In this document: positions 1-11,050 of the stretch, piece by piece
How the letters are laid out: every line of letters starts with the position of its first letter
Numbering within the stretch: position 1 is the stretch's first letter
Source of the DNA: Membranipora membranacea
Taxonomy: Eukaryota > Bryozoa > Gymnolaemata > Cheilostomatida > Membraniporidae
DNA length: 64,000 bases
Reading direction: 5' to 3'
Assembly (NCBI GenBank): GCA_914767715.1
Contig: OU612073.1
Coordinates: 2,976,001-3,040,000, forward strand
The notes under the pieces: model-generated
Told to the model about the DNA's origin: nothing
The model's database searches: none
What the model saw: only the letters and a program-made list of their open reading frames with translations
Made by a program: the position numbers and the translations under genes

Positions 1-9
1 CCACTGTTT

Positions 10-200
10 AAACTACAAAGATTTTTAATTTCATACCACTTTATTTACGATCAGTTTGTCCATATTGTTTGCCCATTAGGTCTTAATACTGAGATTGCAG
101 GCTCATAATATCAGTTTTGAGCTATTTAGGATTGAATAAGCACACATTTGCCAGTGTGGGAGTAGTGGTTTAAGGCATTTTTTGATTAAGTCTGTGTTAG
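10..200. repeat. Dispersed repeat, copy 1
   Basis: This stretch resembles 30,660-30,870 over its whole length: both share 'tcatacc...atcagtttgt', 'gctcattagg', 'ctgagatt', 'agttttgagctat' and 'aagcacacatttg' in the same order and spacing. It lies in the 3' flank or an intron of gene A. The element type is not recognisable: no coding potential or terminal repeats are visible. Confidence 0.6.
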
Positions 201-872
201 TGGAACCTTGTTATCAACCACCTCATACCCACACAAATAACAAGCTCCTAAGAAAAGATGATCTCATGATGGTATAAAGACTATCAAGATTGATCGCAGA
301 GATGAAAGAAGCTCTCTGATTTGTGCCCAGATATAGTTTTTTTAGCCTATCTAGACCATCATTCTTAACTTTACTGTATCAGGGTTGGGATGCCTGAATG
401 CGGTCAAAAACAGACCAAACATGCCATGCAGACCACATAAATTATGTCAGGCATTTCATTTTCAAGAAATTTCCATATTATAAAACCAGAAAAGTACACA
501 GGAATGTATGGAGGAAACTTTTTTAAATTGTAGTATCCGAAAAACCAAGGAATTATGCACACAAACTAATTATCTATTTTAATCACATCCTAATAAATCT
601 TAATTTAAACTAAATACAAACATAATTATCACAGACATAATTATCACAGACATAGATATACGCTTAACATGAGTACTTAACTATAAAATGGTGTTAATGT
701 TTGGGTTGAAGAGATTGAAGACAGATCAATTATTACGGATTCATTTAATATTCATTAGGTGAGGCTAAATCCAGATCAGGAAATCCCACCAATACCATAA
801 TAGAGCATAAAAAATGATGAGTGTGTTTTATTTCAGGTTATTTTAGCCTAAGATTCAAACTGAGATACATAC

Positions 873-3800
873 CCCCCTTAAGTGTGATTGTGAGCTCCAT
901 TGCGGGCATGAAATCAAAGCTATGTGTGGGTAATACTTCCTGAGGGGTTACGATAGCTTCTGGGGTCTGAGGCTTGATCTTAGATGACCACAATCCATTT
1001 CTAACGAGAATATCCATTCTTCCCTCCTTAAAAGAAAGACAGATTTGTCACCAATAGAGCGATTAACTGCACAGGGAGATTAAGAAGTTAGAGACAAATC
1101 TAACTCTTTGGGGAGATCAAGTAAAATACATTTTGTAATATAATATTTAATGATATAGGTGCTGAATTCTCTTGAAAAGTCAAGAAAAGAGCATCACAGG
1201 TACCCTATTTGCCTATTCATATTTAAATACATCAAAATCTATTTTAGTGTTTCTTCAGTGGTCATCTTTTATACTATGCAGTTCCTCTCAACTAAGTCCT
1301 GACCAAAATATTACCGTAAATTACTTGTTGCCTAAGAGACCACGTATGTCCAATCTTGCCACTGAATATGATTACCAAATTGATGGTGTTGTGACAAGCT
1401 GTGACAAGATCTGACAGGTGGAACTAGCGCTTTTCTCAGATTGTTGGAAAGCGGTGGCACAATATCAAAAATTTATTCAAATGCCTGACTTTCGTCGAAT
1501 CCTAACGACACATTCTCTATTTTGGCTTGGTTTGATTGCTCTGGAAATGTCAACTTATACTAACTATGGAAGCTGGTGATGTTTGTCACTCTGTGTGAAT
1601 CAGTTTTGGCAATCATGATTTATGTGATCGGGAAATGGGTGATCAAAAACATTCACCTGTTTATTACAGTTGGCATTTGAAAGTTTTGCGAGAAAAGGTG
1701 GGGAAGTTACAAGCTACTACAATAATACCTGCATATAGATGATTTCACAGCATGAAAGTTCTAATTGATGCTTTTAAACCAGGGAAGTGTAGCAGTGGGA
1801 TTTAAAGATAAACAACACCCCAGCTAAAAATGCCCTATGAATAAGAAAAGGTTAAACCCATAGACTTATATTATGAAGTTTATGGTTTAACCCAGCACTT
1901 ATGACTCATTGTTTGATGGGCAGGAGAACTGATGAGGTAGTCAGAGACCAGGTGAAGAGATTAGGCGATGACAAAAAGGTGTGGTATGGCGCTCACCTGC
2001 ACACCTGATAAATCAAACAAAGAAAAATGAATCTTAAACAATAAACATTTAAATACAATACCCCCATTTTCCACCTGTTCAAACCTCACCAATGACCCTT
2101 ACCGTATTGTTCAGCCTGGCTGTTGGTATAGGGTAGTTTTGATCGACCCATACACCACAGATATCCCCTCCACTTATACGTGTCCCTGGGGGAGGGGTGA
2201 ACACATTCTCTGTAGAAGGGTAGGAGGGAGTGACTGTGAAGAACTCTTTCAGGTGTAGACTACCATTAGAAAGCTGGGTCCAGATCTGAAACTCGAAGCT
2301 TTGGAACTCTGGCCTTGCCAGGTAACGTACAGCTGTCAAGTTCTGAAAGTGAAAATGAAGCGATTGTCATTTTACATTTTCATAGTGACTATTATGGTAA
2401 TTTGGACCGTTGTTGTCAACTGATCATTTCTCGCTGATGGAAAAAGTTCTGCAAAGTATTCGTCTCCAAATTGGACACTTTTTAATTGAAATAAATTACC
2501 TCCACAGCAAGAAATTATTGTGATTGAATTGGTCTGTAATTGAAAACTGAAAGAGTAGGAAGCTTTATGGTAGGCAACAAAAAGACTCTGAAATATGTTT
2601 CTTCATAAACTTTCCCATCTATTGGAAGTACATATTTGATCAAGAAAACAGAAGATTAGGGTCCAGAGCACCTATTATAACATTAATTATTTATGAGTTA
2701 TGAGTGATGGAAGCAAACTCTGTTACATCATCAGACCTGCTACTTGTGAATTTGGTCAGAAATTCACCACAAATGCTTCCATGCTCGTGTATCTTGCATA
2801 TAATGAGGGACTTTATCTGGAATTAGCAGGGTAAGCTGCTTACAACTGCCATAAACTCTCCAGGGGCGTAGTTAAGGGAAAATGGTAGGGGAGGCGATAA
2901 CGCTTGAGGGTGTGAAGTAACACCAGGTTGGGTATTGTAAGCTCTTCCTGAATCCCCATTCCCAGGCTTCAAAGCGTTTTAATGATATAAATAGCAAACG
3001 GAAGTGCCGAATGAACTGATTCTGACTTGGAGGCATTTTGAGGCCACTCCATTAAGCATTGTAGTGGAGGCAGAATGTCCCTACCGCCCCTTCAGCTACG
3101 GGCCTACTCTCTTAAAAGGAGAGGTGATTTTGCCTGTTTTGCAGTATGGTGGCAACAAAGGTGTCAATCATGGTCATCTCATACACTTGTCACGTGAATC
3201 GTTAAATAATTTTCCAGCAGTAGTGTTTCACAAGCCTGGGAAGCCTTGTATGGTGTGGATAATATGCACCAAATTGCCATCCATCTGTGCATCGGGTTGG
3301 TAAAGCCTAATCAACAGTTGTCAGGACATAATATGAAAACATGTATGATATACAACATTATCTAACAGAACCCACACTGGTCAGTTGGTCAGGTTCGCCT
3401 ATGAAGGAAGTTGAAAATCCATGATGGATGCCTTTTAAATTGAACTTTCACAGAGCAAGGAGTTAGTCTCTAACTCCTTGCACAAACGAAGAACAGAAAC
3501 GGTGTGGTTCTGGTTCTAGCATAACCAATAGCACAATGCAACAATCCTTTGTTTTGACCATCTAAACTATTACGAAGTAATTGATAATTACTTGCACAAT
3601 GCCTATAAAGTTTATTTCTGCACCTGTCTAATTACGTTGTTCTTCCAGACAAATCATTGTTCCAGTGCTTACCAATAAATGTTACACACAGAGCTGCATG
3701 GTGAGCGTTATTAATCCTAAATTCCCCACATAAAGGAAATCTGAAGGGAATAGTTAGCACTATAGTATCCACATAAATAACCTGGGAAATCAGAGAATGG

Positions 3801-4680
3801 GATCTTTGATGTGACTAAATCTCAACACTACAAACGAATAGCTATTCTATAAGCATTACCTCAAACCAATCACGATGTACCAGACTAAATACATTAAACA
3901 TTGTAGTACATGTTTAATTGAAGTTGAGAATCCCACCCTCCCCTGAGTTCAGTGACAAACAGTGTACTCCACTGATTTCTTAACGCCTTTTAAATCAGCA
4001 TTTCAACAATTCTAATGTCGCTAAATTTAGACTTTGATTACTAAGGGAAATATATGATGGTAACTATAAAGTGGGGTGTACTGTAAATAAATGCACATGG
4101 TATGATAAATAACTCACCCCTGTAACGGGAGATGTAAGAGTATGGAATAAGTGAGAGTAGTGGATGTCTGTGTTATGTGATAAGCTGTACGGTTGTTCCT
4201 GCTTTGTCTCAGCTTCAAATACACCCGTGTCTGGGTACTTATCAAAGCTGAAGTTACCATGTGACACCCTGACTATGTCTTGGGCCGTCACATCTGCAAT
4301 CAAAGAGAAGATTAATCTTTACTGGGATCGTTTCACGTAGTAACGCCATATCCTTCTGGTGATCAAATTATCAAATGTGACCTGTGAGGTCCAGTTGTCC
4401 GTTTTCACCAATGTAGCCAGGAACAAAGACAGGCTGGATTGAATATCAGCGAGCCTTTTATGACAGCATCTGCTTAACTTAGAACTGGATGGAGTTAGAT
4501 TTTACAATTGACACCCTTGCTGCAAAGATCTACTTATCTCCCTGAAATGCACTGCCTTTGATAAGCATCTAAATGTCTAACCGAGATACTAGTGGACATC
4601 AGCTGAACACCGTTATACTACATACCAGTACAAATAGCGAGAATCAACAAGCCACAAAGAAGAAAAGCTAAGGATTCCAT
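873..4680 (-). CDS. Gene A: secreted or type I membrane protein, paralogue of gene B (3' part outside window)
   Basis: Four exons on the minus strand: 4626-4680, 4118-4293, 2103-2342 and 873-1026, with GT-AG junctions and phases 1, 0, 0, 1. The start ATG at 4680 opens a signal peptide (MESLAFLLCGLLILAICTG), followed by DVTAQDIVRV. Exon 2 holds NFSFDKYPDTGVFEAETK and ends SPVTG. Exon 3 holds the motif GGDICGVWVDQNYPIPTA. Exon 4 holds KIKPQTPEA and FMPAMELTITLKG. Exon lengths (55, 176, 240, 154 nt) nearly match gene B (49, 173, 231, 160) and every phase is the same, so the two are paralogues. N-glycosylation sequons (NFS, NLT, NGS, NNT) fit an extracellular domain. In gene B the next exon encodes a threonine stalk and membrane span; I find no counterpart between 1 and 870, so it should lie to the left or has been lost. 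No family name could be assigned; the alternation of W, GVW and a YPIP turn suggests a beta-rich domain. Confidence 0.75.
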
Positions 4681-4802
4681 GTCTTCTGTCTATCGTCTAA
4701 TCCAAGAAATGATCAGTCGGTCTATCCCAAGTTTACTCAATGAGTGGAGTCAGATCTCTTGTAAGCAGAGGTAACCACTATCAAGTACACATACTGTGTA
4801 GT

Positions 4803-4810
4803 CTTTATAA
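4803..4810 (-). promoter_or_regulatory. Possible TATA box of gene A
   Basis: The minus strand reads TTATAAAG here, about 125 bp upstream of the gene A start codon. With transcription starting some 30 bp further down, the 5' UTR would be near 95 nt. This rests on one motif in AT-rich DNA. Confidence 0.35.
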
Positions 4811-7100
4811 GACAGCACCAGATGGCATTCTCATGTAGGCTGGAATCAGTTCTACTGTGTGTTTTCTGCTCCTACACCTTGACTCATTCTAGACGCACCA
4901 TTCTCTGGCAGGGAAACTCAAGGGGACGTACTACATGAATTTGTCAGCTTTGTGTTGGACTGACACTTAATGCTAGCCTTAGAAACTTTACAACTAAGGT
5001 GACGACGCCCATTAAAACGCCCGTGAAGAGTATAGCATAACAATTTTGATTCCCACCCCATGTTTTTTAATTCCGTAACTATGGTTTCAAGCCCATTAAT
5101 CCATCAGAATCAGTTTGATTTTCTCTGACTAAGGTTTCAGTTATATCCTTAATTCACAACATTTACGTAGTTACCAAAGCTATGTTTAATACTAAAATGG
5201 AACCACCTGCAAATTTCAATGCATTAGTCCTCAATCAAGTTGCAAGCTTTATCTTATATCTCGCAATCTCCATCGCAACTATCTTATGGCTGCTATGAGA
5301 TTCTGTACAATACATGTATCTGGTAGAATCATTCAATGTTCACTGCAAAAAGGAAACTACTACAATCTATCCATTTGAAACAACAGAAAAGATCTAGATT
5401 TGGTATTAGGAAGATGCCATGCATGGATGAGGTGTCTGGAAAAGCGGGCTGCCGATTCTTGGAATAATTTGAAAGATTTCACATCATAAATAGAAACTAT
5501 CTGTGCTCAGACTGCACACCAGGAAAACAAGCAATACGCAAAAATACATAGCTATAGGTAAATTCGCGCCCTTGGTATCTGTATTAAATAATCATTAATC
5601 ATAATCATTTTCGTGGGGAAATCCAACTGAATCCAACTTGAATCCAAGTTGTCTCCCTATTACCAATGAGGAGATAATTCTAAGTTTCATTTGGCTGATG
5701 TAGAAAAACCGTATACCTAATCATAAAATCTATTCAGTTGGATTTCCCCGTGAAAATGATTATGATTAATGATTATTTAATATAGATCCAAAGGCGTGAA
5801 TTTACCTAATAATGGTACTACATGAATATTATGTATATTATGGTAACACACTCTAGTAAGTGCTTTTGAGCTACGTTCTTATATTTATCCCATTGATGTT
5901 TGACAGAAACCCTTTTTACCAAATGAAATTTTAGACGAATAAAATTGTTGTAGCTTTTTTAATGAATACTCCGCTGAAGAACAACTTTATCGTTGTGAAG
6001 ATAACTTCTAGGCTGTGATGATAAGCTTTTCTTCATGTCAAAATTCCAAACATTCCATGACATCATAGGTCAGTACAAAGCCATTTTTAATTCTCGAATC
6101 ACTTGGGATATTGGTTTGCGTGGACAAGACTTTTGAAAGCTTTGTCGAAAACTGAATAGGTAATATAGACTATCCTCTCTAATCTTTGCTTATACATCAC
6201 TACAAGGTTATGTCCAATCTCTTGGGAAGCTTGATTGTGAGGACAACACTATTCAAAGCTTAGTAAGTAAGTTTACTGTGATGCAGATGTTTGCCTAAAC
6301 ATCTGTATAATATTGTCACTATGTCTGTTAATGTTATAGGTTATTTGATCATTTGTAATATAAACTTCAATGGCCATGGCAGGAATGTTATTTGGTCTGG
6401 CAACAATTATTACTTACCACAGATCTTATTTCTAGAGTTCAAATGCATGCCCGAGTTACTTCTCACTCTGTTCGAAGCCTCAGATATAGTCTTAACATAG
6501 CTCACACACTTTTGCGATGGTTATTTGTCCAGATCAGAAGCTTACATTGTAATGGTACTGAATTTATCAAATTTTTTATCCAAATGATCACCAATAGACA
6601 GTTTTCTGTGCACGAATTTAAGCCTCTGTGTTGTCCTCTCGCCATATGAGTTCTCTTAAACCACGTGGCATAGCGAAAAGGAGCTATCTTGATAATTTTG
6701 TTTGATTCAGAATATGCGTCATTTAAAATTCATAGGGACATAGATAGGGTAATAATTTTGGTATGAGGATACTCATTATATCAATTTTGTTAACAAATTT
6801 CATGGAATTTTTCATGAACTCTGTCACTAAAATTGAGATCTATCGGCTCTCAAGTCCCCAACATTTTGGAAACACTGTTCCTCAGAATTTTCAATGATGC
6901 CGATGCTGTATGTTTTCATGATAAGCCAATTTCAGCTTCTTCTTTCCTATGCTGCATGGGTTAAACAGTGTGAAAAATTTAATTCGAGCTCAGAAAACTC
7001 TCTCTATGGAAATTGCGAGTAATTAGAAATTTTGTAAATTACATTTCAATAAAGGTATAAAAGGTATTCATGATGTTTTTCATCAGCTACCAGTCAGTGT
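4811..7100. other. Intergenic, no gene seen apart from a foldback element
   Basis: Apart from the inverted-repeat element at 5,555-5,808, I see no splice-bounded coding segment on either strand. The open frames near 6,290-6,650 on the plus strand have no acceptable start context, splice sites or recognisable motif. It separates gene A (minus) from the plus-strand gene C and so probably holds divergent promoters. Confidence 0.5.
5555..5808. mobile_element. MITE-like foldback element
   Basis: Two arms of about 75 bp form an inverted repeat around a centre of roughly 100 bp. The left arm runs TAGGTAAATTCGCG... to GGAAATCCAACTGAA (about 5,555-5,632); the right arm runs TTCAGTTGGATTTCC... to GAATTTACCTA (about 5,732-5,808). 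The arms differ at few positions, mostly near the outer ends. No coding sequence fits inside. This is the form of a non-autonomous DNA transposon. I could not settle the target-site duplication; the flanks offer at most a dinucleotide. Confidence 0.8.
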
Positions 7101-7119
7101 GTGAATCCATGTAACAGAC

Positions 7120-7710
7120 AGATGAAGCTACAATTGGATGAGTCAAGATACCAGATGCTCCCAGTTCCTGACTCCTTAGGTTATTTGCTTTGTATTGTTA
7201 CAGTTTTCTTTCCGCTCTGCGCTAATGCCTTAGCGCCGTTGGCTTAACAATATAACAACAGACTTTCGTTTTGCCTCGTAGTTTATGTTGAAATTTATTG
7301 TTGCAGTCAGCTGCTCTAGGTACTTTCGAGTACTTTGGATCCTTGCAGCACCGCAGCTATCACCGCCACTTCATCACCGCTAGTCCATCACCAAATGGAG
7401 ACCTTGCAGATGGAAATGAAGTCAGGCTTCCCATCACTCTTTCATTAATATGAAAGCCACAAATGGTAAGTTAACCATGGTTTCAACTTTCAAACATCGA
7501 GTGTTAAATTAACTGTTCATGAATCCAGCGAATCATTGTAGAAAGATAACTTATTTATTTCATAGTAGGGTGAGGGCCCAAGCAAACAGTTGATATTTTA
7601 ATCTTAATAGCCAGTACAAGGAGTTGTCACTACATGCTGCGCAATCTATAAACTGCACACATTCCTTGAATTCCACATACAATCACACAAAAAGAAGCCC
7701 TTGCTGAAAA
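7120..7710. repeat. Tandem duplication, unit 1 (7.1-7.7 kb)
   Basis: The segment is repeated with divergence at 7,890-8,430. Shared landmarks, in order: 'ttgctttgtattgttaca', 'gctaatgc.ttagc', 'tgttg.aattt..attgcag', 'gtaagtt..accatggt', 'gaatccagcga.tcattg', 'aagataactta', 'cattccttgaattcca'. The unit contains an acceptor, a short plus-strand open stretch and a donor-like GTAAGT, so it looks like a duplicated exon with its flanks. A shorter third relic of the end of the unit is near 9,745-9,810. Confidence 0.7.
7307..7453 (+). CDS. Candidate terminal exon in duplicated unit 1
   Basis: After a pyrimidine-rich acceptor (gaaatttattgttgcag) a 48-codon frame runs to TGA, beginning SAALGTFEYFGSLQ and ending EVRLPITLSLI. 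Composition is protein-like, with one tyrosine in an EYFGSL context. It must join an upstream exon in phase 0, which I could not identify. A short ATG frame ahead of it at 7,123-7,248 (MKLQLDESRYQMLPVPDS, then a hydrophobic run) has a diverged match in unit 2 at about 7,904 (MDVPTPNS). Chance cannot be excluded. Confidence 0.3.
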   Translation, partial: SAALGTFEYFGSLQHRSYHRHFITASPSPNGDLADGNEVRLPITLSLI

Positions 7711-7884
7711 CACAAACAGCTTTACAATGGGAAGTCAGCTACAAAACTTCAGTTAACTGAAATACTAGTAATCAAGTTTAAAATCAAGTTGCACACAGAA
7801 ATTTTGTCCTACTTGTTGTGTTGATGTCGGAGTAAGACACTTTTGTAACTCTACTGAATTCAAACTTCACGTCGGTTAGTTTCT

Positions 7885-8169
7885 TCAGGCTTCATTTGTC
7901 TGTACATGGACGTTCCAACTCCAAACTCCTTGTGTGATTTGCTTTGTATTGTTACAACCCCACCCCTCCCCTTCTCTCTGTGCTAATGCTTTAGCTTCGT
8001 AAGCTGACATATATAATAACTCGACATCGTTTTTGCCTGATAGTTCATGTTGGAATTTGTATTGCAGGTCGCTGTTCCAGAGATAATATTCAGGGTAATT
8101 TGCATCTTCTGCAATATAAATTGACCTTTGGAGCACCTCTTCCACCAGATCATCATCAAAAAGAGGCAT
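7885..8169 (-). CDS. Unassigned open frame, acidic, possibly an exon
   Basis: A 94-codon minus-strand frame begins MPLFDDDLVEEVLQRS and continues through YPEYYLWNSDLQYKFQ to a stop at 7,885. Its acidic amphipathic start and codon mix look protein-like, but there is no good acceptor at the start, no upstream partner and no family I recognise. The paralogous unit at 7.1-7.7 kb has stops in this frame, which argues against selection on it. It overlaps plus-strand candidate exons; at most one reading is likely to be right. Confidence 0.2.
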   Translation of the reverse strand: MPLFDDDLVEEVLQRSIYIAEDANYPEYYLWNSDLQYKFQHELSGKNDVELLYMSAYEAKALAQREGEGWGCNNTKQITQGVWSWNVHVQTNEA

Positions 8170-8430
8170 TGCAGGTGTGAATAGCGCCGTATTGTAAGTT
8201 TGACCATGGTATCAAATGTTGAGTGTTGAATAACCTGAGCAGGAATCCAGCGACTCATTGAAGAAAGATAACTTATACATTGTATAGTAGAGTCAAAGAT
8301 ATTGGAACTTTTATAGCCAGTATAAGTAGTTATCACTACTTGCTAGTCAATCGAAAACAGTACACATTGCATTCCTTGAATTCCATTCACAATCACACAA
8401 AGTTTTAAAGAGCAACACCAACAAATTTAA
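7890..8430. repeat. Tandem duplication, unit 2 (7.9-8.4 kb)
   Basis: This is the second copy of the unit at 7,120-7,710. On the plus strand it has an acceptor at 8,067 followed by a phase-1 frame to TGA at 8,178-8,180 (RCSRDNIQGNLHLL... to KEALQV). On the minus strand the same DNA is open for 94 codons. Unit 1 has lost the minus-strand frame through several stops. The two copies have clearly diverged, so the duplication is not recent. Confidence 0.65.
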
Positions 8431-8781
8431 AATTGGGATAATCAAAACATTTGAAGGAGAATAGTAGATTGAAGTGACGACCGTAGAATAGTAGATTGAA
8501 ACAAATATAGTCAAAATAGTTTTCCAAAGAATCACCTTAAATTTTGTACTGGATTGATATTTGGGTAAGTAACCTTCGGTACATCCACTGGTTTTGAACT
8601 AGCCTTGTCACGCTGCCAAAAAAAGGGGCTGCATGACAAGGCAAGTTTGGAACCACATGTTGGTTATTTTGAAGACTTGATATAATTCGCATCATAGAGA
8701 AGCATGACATATGGATGCACATTGCTGTAGGCTTGTATTTGCTTGAAAACTCGCTCATAATAGCTTTATTGTGTTTTACAG

Positions 8782-9561
8782 GGGCAAACTCAATACAGCA
8801 AACCCAAAGTGATGAAGGGCCTTCTCACTAAAACGCAAGACACAACAAGGTCTTATCTGTATGCTGCTGCTATGGTAGGTTTGACAACTACAATATTAGT
8901 GACTTTTTTTATGATGTGATGAGAAGGGATTTTACCAAAAAGCTAGATATTCAGGTGAACCATAATTTTGGTTCGATAATGTCATTTGACTTGAACTATT
9001 TTCCTCAGATGCCGCTGCATACCGGTACAATACAGCAGAAAAACAGCTTACAAACAGGGAGGAATCTAACAATCTATAGCCCTCCCAAAACAACCACACA
9101 CAGCTGCTACGGTAAGCCCTGCAATCAATGATGAATATGTACCACGCATAATCAATTTATTGAAGTTGCGTTCTCATTGAAAAAGTTTGGCCTGATAATA
9201 AGTACATGCCTTGCAATTGATTGATTAGGTGGATTCCTTGAAACATATACAGCATCACAAATTAATTTTATCCTCCTTTCACCTATAATTGATAGCTGTC
9301 TGCAGATTGTCATAGCTACACAGCAGCTTTTTTGTTTTTGACACATTACCGCTAAAATGAACTAAACTAAATAAACAAATAGCATAAATGAAATATAGTA
9401 TACATAATTACACAGAAACTCAAGGTGACGCTGGTCAAAACTCTGCTTGTCTTATAGTTAACCAAAACTAAGTTGGATTGTTTTTCCTCACAGACCATAA
9501 CAGATTCTGTCGGATACCACTAGATAACCTGGAAGCATACTACAATATAGAGAGGCAGTAA
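8782..9561 (+). CDS. Gene C: 3' exons of an unidentified gene with tyrosine-rich C-terminus
   Basis: Three exons joined by good GT-AG sites: 8782-8874 (acceptor gtgttttacag, donor gtaggt, phase 0), 9009-9111 (acceptor ttttcctcag, donor gtaagc, phase 1) and 9494-9561 (acceptor tttttcctcacag, stop TAA). Only one frame of the first exon is open and it carries through. The peptide reads GQTQYSKPKVMKGLLTKTQ... RSYLYAAAM, then MPLHTGTIQQKNSLQ... LTIYSPPKTTTHSCY, then DHNRFCRIPLDNLEAYYNIE before the last two residues. There is no membrane span or signal peptide in the visible part, so this is a C-terminal region with tyrosines in short motifs (TQYS, SYLY, TIYS, YYNI), as in cytoplasmic tails of receptors. 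The 5' exons were not found; the duplicated units upstream may supply them. No family recognised. Confidence 0.5.
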
Positions 9562-9884
9562 AGGTGTGAGTTCATTCGACCCAAAACAAAATTACTCCGC
9601 AGCTGCCTAAGGTAGGACAACTAACTATGATGATTATAGAATTTTGTCTTGAATGTAGCCGGCTTTATCTGCAGGAATATTCTATCATTGTTCATCTTCA
9701 TCTTCATCTTGGTTCATCTTATAATTCCAGTTGTGTTCCCCTGACATGCGTGTTGCATTCCTTGAATTCCATACACAACAACAATTTTTGAAGCCTTTGT
9801 GGGATATGAAACCTCACCCATAACTAGTTTGACGATGAGGTTTAAAATAGTTTTTTTCTTATTACTTCATTTATTTGTATTCAG

Positions 9885-10051
9885 TGCTGCATCAACATAT
9901 AGACATGACCCAACAGTGCCCTTGTAGTGTCAAGTCACTCAACACGTCTTCAAGCATGGAGACAGATACTCTTCAAAGAAAATACAACAATTCAGCTGAC
10001 TCGAAGCTGCAGCAGGATAATAGAACACCATACATAGAACTCAACAGCTAG
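9885..10051 (+). CDS. Gene C, candidate alternative terminal exon 2
   Basis: A strong acceptor (acttcatttatttgtattcag) opens a phase-1 frame that can join the 9,111 donor directly, giving SCY followed by VLHQHIDMTQQCPCSVKS and, at the end, NRTPYIELNS before TAG at 10,049-10,051. The frame is open for 55 codons and ends in a YxxL-type motif (YIEL). It would replace the 9494 exon. A second open stretch in another frame follows (LESDNISTTKNLVRV... DQYHQL) up to a donor-like gtagag near 10,160. Confidence 0.4.
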
Positions 10052-10976
10052 AAAGCGATAACATCTCTACCACCAAAAACCTGGTTAGAGTCCAAGGGAA
10101 GTTAGGTCCATTACTCATTGAGATTACTTCAGATCAGTATCACCAGCTATGCAGGTAGAGAAATGGATGCACTCGACCTCGACTTGTAAACAACATCACT
10201 GAAATAATCAAGTAAGCATAACACTGCTCATTTTCTGCCCTTTGGAATTGTCTGCTCTTTCCTATAGCAGGCGTGGGCTTGTTTGTTTTGGATACATCCA
10301 GATTAATAATACCCCTATCGAACCCTTGAGCGCCACCATATTTTTCATAAAAGTATAACCGGCAATACTACAAAAAGTTAAAATATTTCAATGAATGAAC
10401 ACTAGCTAGGTATTTTTTGTGTGACTCAATCACTTCATTACAAAAAGCAGTTAAGCGGGAGTGAACATAATTATGTTAACAATTGAACATACAAAAAATA
10501 TGTGGTGATAATGAGTTTGAGTCTTGGGCGACCCTCCTACTGAACTACCAGTGCAAGAACTGAATTTCACAGTTGTAGAGCATGTCTGTGATTTCTTTGT
10601 TGCAGGAGGATTTTGAGGCAACATGACACATGAGGAGTCCCACCAACACCAAACAATAATGAGGAGATTCCAGCTTGGCCTCCGCTGGGTATCGACTAAT
10701 GATAGCGATAGTATGTGTTGAGATTTACTGTTATATACAATACGATCAACGATGTAAGCAACTGGTTATCAAAAACTGTTTGATGTATTTTTTAGACGAA
10801 ATCATGATAACAAGACTTTGATGAGTCATGCTCATCGCCTCTCCCCTCCCTATCTTTCATCTATGACTTATAGCTTATTGGATGACCTTTGATTAGTTTA
10901 CAGCAGCCCCAACTGACAAAGCTAATTATTGCTTTATATTCAGAAATGAAAACCTTCTCACCACTCTGTTTTCCAG

Positions 10977-11050
10977 ATCATGAGGAGACAGCGAGAACAA
11001 ACAGCTCCCTGACTACAGCATGTCAACGGGATAAAAGTTTTCTGAAATAG
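10977..11050 (+). CDS. Gene C, candidate alternative terminal exon 3
   Basis: Acceptor ccactctgttttccag, then a phase-1 frame: D-HEETARTNSSLTTACQRD, then KSFLK and TAG at 11,048-11,050. Joined to the 9,111 donor it begins D-H, as does the 9,494 exon, which hints at a shared origin of the two exons. No tyrosine motif. A weaker candidate lies between them near 10,640 (PPTPNNNEEIPAWPPLGID then stop), but it lacks a good acceptor. Confidence 0.3.

Noticed and set aside
3004-3303. 99-codon plus-strand frame in gene A intron 2.
   Set aside because: No ATG at its start, no splice sites, no recognisable motif, and it lies inside a minus-strand gene.
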